A stretch of 12,194 nucleotides of DNA, from the NCBI GenBank assembly GCA_965242915.1, contig CBDETN010000005.1, forward strand, positions 1 to 12,194, given 5' to 3'. Each line of letters starts with the position of its first letter. The stretch's first letter is position 1. Shown piece by piece: positions 6,858 to 12,194 of this stretch. A program made the position numbers and the translations under genes. The notes beneath the pieces are model-generated. The model saw only the letters and a program-made list of their open reading frames with translations. It searched no databases and was not told the origin of the DNA. Source of the stretch: CAJXII01 sp965242915 (GTDB taxonomy: Bacteria; Campylobacterota; Campylobacteria; Campylobacterales; Arcobacteraceae).

Positions 6858-8055
6858 TTAGGTTGGCAGCTTACATGTAATGGTGAAATTCATATTATTC
6901 CTGAGCAGTCCTGTAAACCTTGTTGTGGATTGTTTCATGCTGGTTTTTATTAAAGCAAATGAATGTTCAACTTTTGCTCTGATTTTATGTTTTGGTTTTT
7001 CATTTTCTCTTTGATTCTTTCTATCTTCATCACTCATTTTATTTCTCTCTTTAAGACAAACATTATTTTTAATATCTTTTTCTTTTAGTAGTTCATCAAT
7101 AGCTTCTGATTTATAAGCTTTATCTGCACCTAATGATTTAATATCATCACCTAATTTTTCAACAAATGTATCAACGGTAGATATATCTGAGGTATTGGCA
7201 AATGTTGTCATTGTTTCTAAAATAGCTCCTGAATCTGCATCTGTTGATATATGATTCTTATATCCTGTTGCATATTGTTTTTTACCTGCTTGATAACCTG
7301 TTCTTACATCTTTATCTATCTTTTGTTTATGCTCATAACTATCATCTTCATTTTCAATTATCTTTTTTGAAGTTTCAATATCTTTAGTATCTTTATTTTG
7401 AATCTCATCAAGTTCTTCATTTTTAAGAGTTATAAGATTTCTTTTTTAATAATCTTGATATTTGTTTTGATGATGGTTTTTTCTTTTGTAATTCTTCTTC
7501 AATAAGTATATCTATCGCTTTATTTAAAGCTTCAACCTTTTGTCTACTTTCACTTTTTTGTTCTTTATTTTTATTTTTGATTCTATTATTATGAGACTTT
7601 GTTAATGTTGCATCTACCAGTACATCTTTACCACCTGTTGCTATTAATCCTGCCTTTTCAAGTTGCTTATTAATATTTGTAAAAAGTTTACCATGAAGAT
7701 TATTTTTAATTAAAGAATTTCTAAATCTACCTGTTGTAGTTGAGTCTGGTGCTAATGATTCTAAGCTTAATCCTGCAAATTTCATATAAAGTAAATTTAC
7801 ATTAAGTCCTTCTTCAGCTTTTTCATCACTTAAATCATAAAACTTCTGAATAAGTAAGATTTTAAACATTAATATTTGATCATATGCTTGTACTCCACAT
7901 ACATTTTTACTTCCTGTTCCATTCTTCTTTAATACAGGTCTTAATTTATTAAAATCTATTATAGAATCTAATTGTTTTAAAAAAGAATCTACATATTCTA
8001 ATCTATCATTAAGAGCATAATCTGAAAAAGAGAGGTTTGAATCTTTAAATGCCAA
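6858..8055 (-). pseudogene. IS5-family DDE transposase, frameshifted
   Basis: Translation starts at TTG (8053-8055) preceded by an AAAAAGGT ribosome site; the sister copy at 6618 has the same start. The first part (210 residues, to 7423) holds the N-terminal DUF772-like region, with LSDEKAEEGL and a DSTTTGRFR motif, and the first catalytic Asp148 in VLVDATLTKS. It ends in KKKSYNS and stop. Shifting frame by one at the A6 run (7443-7448) gives LKKRNLITLKNEELDE and continues through GYKNHISTDA, TTFANTSD, the second Asp in LGADKAYKS and the Glu in VEHSFALIK, to a stop at 6858. The rejoined protein would be about 398 residues. One extra A (six instead of five) explains the break. A -1 shift at AAAAAAG would hit a stop within three codons, so normal IS frameshifting does not rescue it. 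Probably inactive. Confidence 0.8.
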
Positions 8056-8180
8056 TTTATTACCTTTTTGCTTAAATATCTTTAATTTATATGTGTAATT
8101 ATAGCTAAAAATAGCCTTTAAATACCTTAACTAAAGGCTTGGTTGAGATTTATTTTAGAGTGTTACTGTGTAGTGGTCTC
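8004..8180 (-). repeat. 177-bp inverted copy of 6492-6668
   Basis: The reverse complement of this segment equals 6492-6668 apart from one base (ACTACACAG here against ACTGCACAG there). It is the terminus, leader and first transposase codons of the IS5-family element. The pair forms a large inverted repeat around a 1.3-kb interval, giving recombination a substrate to flip the segment between them. Confidence 0.9.
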
Positions 8181-9213
8181 ATAGTTGAATATTATCTTTA
8201 CTAAAGTATCCTGCATCTGCTAAAAAAGATACTGGTTTTAATGATGGATGTTTATCATACCATTTAAAGCTTGGTATAACTTCTTGTTTATCGTTAGAGT
8301 TTTGAGTTAGATGTTGATGTACTGTTAATCTTGAATCATGTTCTACTGAAGCTTGTCCGTTATATGCTTGCATATAACCTCCACCAGATACTGGCATAAT
8401 TCTAGATTCATCATCCGTAAGATTTACTTGGTCTTTATCATTAGGAGTTGAATCTGGTTCTTTTAGAACTCTACCTTTAGATTTTTTACCTGTTAGTTTT
8501 TCTGTATCTTCTGTATATTTTAGTTTATTATCATACTCTTTTTTATCTTTTTCATATCTAGCAATTGATCTTATTTCTATTTTGGAAATAGCATCTTTTA
8601 TAACTTTTAAACGATCTTCTCTTCTTGATATCTCTTGCGGTATGTTCATACCTATATTTTCATCTTTATTATCTATGTCTTTAGCTTGAGCCATTAAAGA
8701 TTTAACTTCATTTTCAAGTTGTTTTTGTAATTGTTTAGCATGCTTATAGCTAAGTGCTTTATGTTTAGAAGCATTTGCTTTTATTTTAGTTCCATCAAGG
8801 CTAACTTTTCCAACTTTTAATAATCCTGAGCCTTTAGCTATTAAAAGTATCTGTACAAATATATCTTCAAGTTCATTTAAAAATCTTTGTCTAAAATTTG
8901 CTATTGTATCATGGTCAGGATGACTGTTTGCAGCTATATATCTAAATGCTATAGAATCATATGCAGCATTCTCTAACTTTCTACTGGAAAAGATACCTGT
9001 AGAGTATCCATAAAATAATAATCCAAGTAATATCTTTGGATGATATGCTTGTTTACCAGATCTTCCACTATACTGTTTATCTATACTTGATATATCAAGT
9101 TGATCTATTATATCAACAATAAATCTTGCAAGATGATTTTGAGGTAGCCAATCTTCAATTGATGGTGGTAAGAGATAAGCTTGATCTCTATCATAAGATA
9201 TATATTTATTCAT
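8179..9213 (-). pseudogene. IS1182-type transposase, C-terminus missing
   Basis: The ATG at 9211-9213 opens a 344-residue frame with the IS1182/DUF772 N-terminus: LLPPSIEDWLPQNHLARFIV, the YSGRSGKQAYHPKILLGLLF segment, and then the RYIAANSHPDHDTIANFR motif (91-108). The first catalytic Asp140 is in VSLDGTKIKANASKH, followed by a charged, helical insertion (about 150-260). The second catalytic Asp333 is in FLADAGYFS. Full-length members run to roughly 450-550 residues and need a C-terminal Glu region, which is absent. The frame ends at a TGA made across the junction with the IS5-family terminus at 8180, so the gene was cut there. The missing 3' part is not found elsewhere in the window. Upstream of the ATG I see no strong ribosome site. 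Confidence 0.85.
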
Positions 9214-9387
9214 TTAGATACTTTTTAAGTTATTTTATAGATGTAATTATAGCTAAATATTAATGTTTAAGCCCTTATACAAGGGGTATATCACGAGTTT
9301 TTTATTGAAAAATATTTAGATGTGTATCCGATAGACTCTTAGCAAAAATTGTAGTAGTAAATAAAAATATTATTATTAATAGTTTCT
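9214..9387. other. AT-rich spacer: IS1182 5' flank and resident intergenic DNA
   Basis: No convincing gene lies here. The right half of 9214-9300 is probably the 5' terminal region of the truncated IS1182-type element. It includes the near-palindrome CCCTTATACAAGGG, but I cannot place the element's exact end. The stretch up to 9387 is probably native DNA that lay downstream of the DUF6172-type gene before the IS481 insertion, ending with GTTTC at 9382-9386, a possible target duplication. Confidence 0.4.
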
Positions 9388-9406
9388 TGTCTAGTTTCAC
9401 CACGTT
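9388..9406 (+). repeat. IS481 left terminal inverted repeat
   Basis: TGTCTAGTTTCACCACGTT differs from the right end at one position (T against A at position 5). Confidence 0.85.
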
Positions 9407-9489
9407 ATGGTTGCCTAGTTACATAAATAAGAAAGCGATAGCTTAACAACATAATTGTAAAATCTTTACAGCAAATAAGGATTTTAAAA

Positions 9490-10476
9490 ATGCCACAAGT
9501 CTATCACTCTAATGCTAGAACAAACCAGCATGTAAGAGAAATAATACAACAATCTAATTTAACAAATGTTGAATTAGCAAATAATTATAATGTGAATGTT
9601 AAAACTATCGCCAAGCATAAAAATAGAGATTTTTTAAATGATAAAAGTTCAAGACCAAAAAGAATCCATTATGCTCTAACACCTTTAGAAAAAGAGTTAA
9701 TTAAAGTAGTCAGAACAATGACTTGGATGGAGTTAGATGACTTAGCAGATACAATCGTTGATATTATTCCAAATGCAAATAGAAGTAATGCTTATCGCAC
9801 TTTAAAAGCCTTTGATATAAACAGAGTTCCACAAGAGCAAAAAGAAAAAGCTAAAAAGTTCAAAGAGTATGAGCCTGGTTATTTACATATAGATGTAACT
9901 TACTTACCAAAGTTTGACAAGCAAAAATATTACCTATTTGTAGCAATAGACAGGGCTACAAGGCTACTTTACTATAAAGTGTATGAGAATAAGACAGCAG
10001 CAAATGCAGTATCTTTTCTAAAAGAATGTAAAGAATTTTTTCCATTTTACTTAACACATATTTTAACAGATAATGGATTAGAGTTCACAGACAAATGGGC
10101 AAGAGAAAAAGGTTTTGTAAGTGGTAATCATAAGTTTGATGTAGAGTGTAAAGATGATGAGATAGAACATAGGCTAACAGCTCCATACACACCTCAAACT
10201 AACGCAATGGTAGAAAGAGTAAACGGAACTATTAAAAATGCTACAATTAAAGCAGAAGAGTATGACAATATTGATGATGTTAAAAAAGATTTAAATAAAT
10301 TTTTGATATACTACAACTTCAATAGAAGACATGGTTCTTTAAAAAAAGAATTAAAAGTTAGAACTCCATTTGATGCAGTTCAAAGTTGGTTTCAAACGAA
10401 ACCTGAAATATTTAAGATTTTACCAGATGTGTTTCAACATATTGCTTTTGAAATGGTACAACGTGGTGAAACTTGA
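9490..10476 (+). CDS. IS481-family transposase
   Basis: This 328-residue DDE transposase catalyses movement of the surrounding element. The N-terminal helix-turn-helix is around 24-47 (LTNVELANNYNVNVKTIAKH), which should bind the terminal repeats. The rve/integrase core follows, with Asp135 in LHIDVTYLPKF, Asp194 in LTDNGLEF and Glu242 in NAMVERVNGTIK, the full catalytic triad at normal spacing. The C-terminal FNRRHGSLK and TPFDAV stretches are also typical. AAGGA (9477-9481) lies eight bases before the ATG. The last codons and the TGA stop (10474-10476) are inside the right terminal inverted repeat, so the tail VQRGET is encoded by the IS end. No frameshift is present, unlike the two other transposases in the window. 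Confidence 0.93.
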   Translation: MPQVYHSNARTNQHVREIIQQSNLTNVELANNYNVNVKTIAKHKNRDFLNDKSSRPKRIHYALTPLEKELIKVVRTMTWMELDDLADTIVDIIPNANRSNAYRTLKAFDINRVPQEQKEKAKKFKEYEPGYLHIDVTYLPKFDKQKYYLFVAIDRATRLLYYKVYENKTAANAVSFLKECKEFFPFYLTHILTDNGLEFTDKWAREKGFVSGNHKFDVECKDDEIEHRLTAPYTPQTNAMVERVNGTIKNATIKAEEYDNIDDVKKDLNKFLIYYNFNRRHGSLKKELKVRTPFDAVQSWFQTKPEIFKILPDVFQHIAFEMVQRGET

Positions 10477-10478
10477 CA
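10460..10478 (-). repeat. IS481 right terminal inverted repeat
   Basis: On the minus strand this reads TGTCAAGTTTCACCACGTT. It contains the transposase stop codon. Confidence 0.85.
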
Positions 10479-10488
10479 GTTTCAAGTT
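10470..10488. terminator. 7-bp hairpin across the IS481 / DUF6172 junction
   Basis: AACTTGA (10470-10476) and TCAAGTT (10482-10488) pair perfectly around a five-base loop, CAGTT. The plus-strand stop of the transposase and the minus-strand stop of the convergent gene are mirror images, each inside one arm. The stem is AT-rich and lacks a U run directly after it, so it would be a weak terminator at best. It exists only because the IS end joined host sequence here. Confidence 0.3.
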
Positions 10489-10796
10489 AAATCCTTCTGT
10501 TGCAATTCTTTTCTATCTTTTTTATAATAACCTTTTGAAGAAAGAATTTCCATATAAAAACTATCATAGTTTTCAGTTGAAGCTTCATCAATATTTTTTG
10601 TAATATCAACAAATTTAATTTCAAGTGGTTCATTTTTATTTTTAGCAAATTTACATTTAAAATCCCAAAAGGCAACATCTTCTGGTAAAGTTTTTCTTTT
10701 TTCTCTTTTTATATACTTTCTTATTTCATGTTTAATTGCTTCTAAAACTCTATTTTTATCTTTATTTTCTATATTTAATTGAAACGTTTTTTTCAT
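10482..10796 (-). CDS. DUF6172-type small conserved protein
   Basis: This is a 104-residue basic, soluble protein with no signal peptide or membrane segment. It begins MKKTFQLNIENKDKNRVLEA and continues IKHEIRKYIKREKRKTLPEDVAFWDFKCKF. From memory this pattern (MKKTF, then AIKHEIRKYIKRER, LPE, and FWDF.C) is the DUF6172 family, of about 100 residues and unknown function. The charged helix around residues 18-38 could suit nucleic-acid or protein binding, but that is speculation. AAAGGA (10807-10802, minus strand) stands six bases before the ATG, and a TATAAT (10820-10815) is just upstream, so the leader is very short. The natural TGA stop at 10482-10484 lies four bases from the IS481 end. The gene therefore escaped truncation and only its downstream region was displaced. 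Confidence 0.75.
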   Translation of the reverse strand: MKKTFQLNIENKDKNRVLEAIKHEIRKYIKREKRKTLPEDVAFWDFKCKFAKNKNEPLEIKFVDITKNIDEASTENYDSFYMEILSSKGYYKKDRKELQQKDLT

Positions 10797-10814
10797 TATT
10801 TTCCTTTATTTGGC

Positions 10815-10820
10815 ATTATA
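10815..10820 (-). promoter_or_regulatory. -10 box of the DUF6172-type gene
   Basis: On the minus strand this is a perfect TATAAT 18 bases upstream of the ATG, followed by the AAAGGA ribosome site. Transcription would start only about a dozen bases before the coding region. No clear -35 is visible, as is common in Campylobacterota. Confidence 0.5.
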
Positions 10821-10859
10821 CTAATTTTTTTATGTATTAAACATCAAGTTTGAGTTCTA

Positions 10860-10865
10860 TATAAT
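10860..10865 (+). promoter_or_regulatory. -10 box of the ciaB gene
   Basis: TATAAT lies 46 bases upstream of the ciaB ATG in a strongly AT-rich stretch; no strong -35 is evident. A leader of about 40 nt would carry the AAAGGA site at 10899-10904. Confidence 0.5.
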
Positions 10866-10911
10866 ACTAAACTTATAAAAAAGTTTTCAATTTATACTAA
10901 AGGATACAAAG

Positions 10912-12194
10912 ATGAATAAAGATGATTTTTTAAATGACTTAAGTAATATTTATAAATTTTTAGATTTTCAAAAGAATAATACAAATAAATTAATACAATA
11001 TTTAGAGCATAAAGAGTTTGATAAACTAAGCATAATAAATGATTTTGCAAATAGCTTAAATTTAGAGATGACTGATGATTTAAGATTTGCACTTGTAACA
11101 CGACTTATAAATTTACGAGATGATTCACTTGTTCAAGTTCTAAAAAAACTTAATAAAAATGAATATGAAATAATAGAACTGCAAGAAAAAGCTTATCTTT
11201 TTGTAAAAGAGTTTTGGCATGAAAAACATAAAAAAACGATTGATTATATTAAACACAATAATTTATTAACTCCATTTTATCAAGAAGTTTTTCAAGGTGT
11301 TTATAATGTTGGACTTAAAATGTCATCATGGCAAAGCTCTTGGACAAAACATATTATAAATGGAGTAAACAAAGATCTTTTATATATGTTTAAAGGTAAT
11401 GAAGAAAAAATATTTGAATATTTAGAAAAATATCATTTATTGGATTTAGGGCATAATAACATACTTGCAGATAGGTCATATTCTGCTCTTGTAAAAGAAA
11501 AAGATACTTATCATTCACAAGCTTATATAAAAGCTTTTAAAGAGCAAACAACAGCAGTTATTGATGAACTTGAAGAGTTTGAAGAAAAATTAATAGAGCT
11601 TGAAGATGATATTTATGGACAAAAATGGGATTATATTTTATATATCCAAAATCTAATAAAAGCTTTTGGTGAAAGTAGAACTCATCTTTTAGTTGAAAAA
11701 TGGGCAAATGTAGATAGAGCTTGGATGAAAATACAAACTCCAATTCAAATAGGGCATCCTTTAGAATATTATGAAGACCATTTTAGAAAAGCTGTTGCGT
11801 TAGAGTGGGACATAAGGCTAACTAACCCAGATTTTGAACAAAATGAAAATAGAGTAAATAAAATAAAATCAGCTTTTTCTAAAATATTTAATAAATTCAA
11901 AGATGAAGATAAGTCATATAATAAAATATATGATTTTTCACTAAAATCACTTGATAAAGTACAACTATATATAGGACGACCAGCTATATTTTTTGGAGCT
12001 GAATTAAACGGACTTTTTTCAGCACAAGTAGTACCAAATGATGAAATAGTATCAAGAGAAGAAGGTAAAAAGATATTTACATTTTCAGATGAGATACTTC
12101 AAACTACAAGAGCAAAACCATTTTTACGACTTAGTTCTGAAATATTTGGACAAGAGATACTAAAAGAAGATAGAACTTTCTTATTTAATGAAAC
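10912..12194 (+). CDS. ciaB: CiaB-family protein (Campylobacter invasion antigen B homologue), partial at 3' end
   Basis: The frame from the ATG at 10912 stays open to the window edge, giving 427 codons of a protein that in relatives is about 610-650 residues. AAAGGA (10899-10904) precedes the ATG by seven bases. Segments I recall as conserved in Campylobacter and Arcobacter CiaB are LLTPFYQEVFQGVYNVGLK, SWQSSWTKHIINGVNKDL, the EYLEKYHLLDLG stretch, WANVDRAWMKI, and GHPLEYYEDHFRKAVALEWD followed by IR. SAQVVPNDEIVSREEGKKIF is near the visible end. There is no signal peptide or membrane helix; the N-terminus is charged and helical. In Campylobacter jejuni CiaB was described as a secreted protein needed for host-cell invasion, but the family is widespread in free-living Campylobacterota. 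A virulence role here is therefore not implied, and its biochemical activity is unknown. It is divergent from the DUF6172-type gene and lies outside the IS cluster, so it probably marks resident chromosome. Confidence 0.82.
   Translation, partial: MNKDDFLNDLSNIYKFLDFQKNNTNKLIQYLEHKEFDKLSIINDFANSLNLEMTDDLRFALVTRLINLRDDSLVQVLKKLNKNEYEIIELQEKAYLFVKEFWHEKHKKTIDYIKHNNLLTPFYQEVFQGVYNVGLKMSSWQSSWTKHIINGVNKDLLYMFKGNEEKIFEYLEKYHLLDLGHNNILADRSYSALVKEKDTYHSQAYIKAFKEQTTAVIDELEEFEEKLIELEDDIYGQKWDYILYIQNLIKAFGESRTHLLVEKWANVDRAWMKIQTPIQIGHPLEYYEDHFRKAVALEWDIRLTNPDFEQNENRVNKIKSAFSKIFNKFKDEDKSYNKIYDFSLKSLDKVQLYIGRPAIFFGAELNGLFSAQVVPNDEIVSREEGKKIFTFSDEILQTTRAKPFLRLSSEIFGQEILKEDRTFLFNE

Larger units (their letters stand above)
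6671..8180 (-). mobile_element. IS5-family insertion sequence, structurally complete, about 1.51 kb
   Basis: The left terminus is GAGACCACAGCACAACTAAA (from 6671). The right terminus, read on the minus strand from 8180, is GAGACCACTACACAGTAACA. The two share GAGACCAC and then CACA, forming imperfect terminal inverted repeats. One transposase gene occupies the minus strand but is frameshifted. Flanking bases are ATAAA on the left and ATAG on the right, so no target-site duplication is evident. This suggests that the element's neighbours were rearranged after it landed. The transposase resembles the IS5 subgroup by its N-terminal layout and DDE spacing. Confidence 0.75.
9388..10478 (+). mobile_element. 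IS481-family insertion sequence, apparently complete
   Basis: The left terminus TGTCTAGTTTCACCACGTT (9388-9406) and the right terminus, which reads TGTCAAGTTTCACCACGTT on the minus strand (10478-10460), match at 18 of 19 positions and have the TGT...ACA ends typical of the family. The element is about 1.09 kb and holds one intact transposase. GTTTC occurs immediately outside the right end (10479-10483) and one base outside the left end (9382-9386). This may be a 5-bp target duplication if the left boundary is 9387. Because both ends and the gene look whole, this element may still be mobile. Confidence 0.88.

Noticed and set aside
7440..7450. Programmed -1 frameshifting at AAAAAAG in the IS5-family transposase
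   Set aside because: A -1 shift leads to a stop within three codons. The frame holding the rest of the protein needs the opposite shift.
9290..9360. Possible remnant of an AraC-type helix-turn-helix on the minus strand (ESIGYTSKYFS)
   Set aside because: Only about 15 codons, with stops on both sides; too short to separate from chance.
10370..10678. Small open frames overlapping the IS481 end and the DUF6172-type gene in other frames
   Set aside because: Composition is that of shifted AT-rich coding DNA; the 104-codon minus-strand gene has its own promoter, ribosome site and family pattern.
10892..11743. Minus-strand open frames inside the ciaB region (10892-11101, 11558-11743)
   Set aside because: The plus-strand frame is open for 427 codons with conserved CiaB segments, so these are antisense shadows.

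Overview
The window is AT-rich DNA from a Campylobacterota bacterium, most likely an Arcobacter-type (Arcobacteraceae) genome. The best pointers are a ciaB-family gene at the right edge (10912 to the window end) beside a small DUF6172-type gene, together with the codon use and TATAAT-type promoters. No RNA genes, CRISPR arrays or phage genes were seen.

Region 1 (1-6374) is a sugar-uptake locus. A divergent LacI-family regulator (start only, 1-88, minus strand) faces an operon on the plus strand. The operon encodes a periplasmic sugar-binding protein (341-1608), two inner-membrane permeases (1616-2551 and 2551-3384), a cytoplasmic GH13 alpha-glucosidase (3387-5060), a MalK-like ATPase (5071-6186) and the first 56 codons of a short-chain dehydrogenase (6204-6374). 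Gene order and families match the alpha-glucoside/trehalose systems known from rhizobia (aglR-aglEFGAK; the transporter proteins look more like ThuEFG). The sugar would be bound in the periplasm, imported by the ABC transporter and split to glucose in the cytoplasm. The binding-protein gene carries a frameshift in a run of eight A just after its signal peptide. As written the transporter therefore lacks its receptor, unless the run is a slippage or phase-variation site or a sequencing error.

Region 2 (6373-9213) is a pile-up of insertion-sequence material: a divergent IS 3' end (6373 to about 6490), a 177-bp 5' end of an IS5-family element in the opposite orientation (6492-6668), a structurally complete IS5-family element with a frameshifted transposase (6671-8180), and the N-terminal three quarters of an IS1182-type transposase (8179-9213). 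The dehydrogenase and the IS1182 transposase are cut at the outer edges of this pile-up, and both stop at a TGA formed at the junction with an IS end. Neither missing half is in the window, so deletions accompanied the insertions.

Region 3 (9214-10478) is a short spacer followed by an apparently intact IS481-family element with 19-bp terminal inverted repeats.

Region 4 (10482-12194) looks like resident chromosome: the DUF6172-type gene (minus) and ciaB (plus), divergently transcribed from a 115-bp intergenic region with a clear TATAAT on each strand.

I did not find an undescribed system. The items most worth a second look are the poly-A frameshift in the binding protein, the presence of an alpha-glucoside operon in a lineage known mainly for non-sugar metabolism, and the IS junctions that truncate the operon's last gene.
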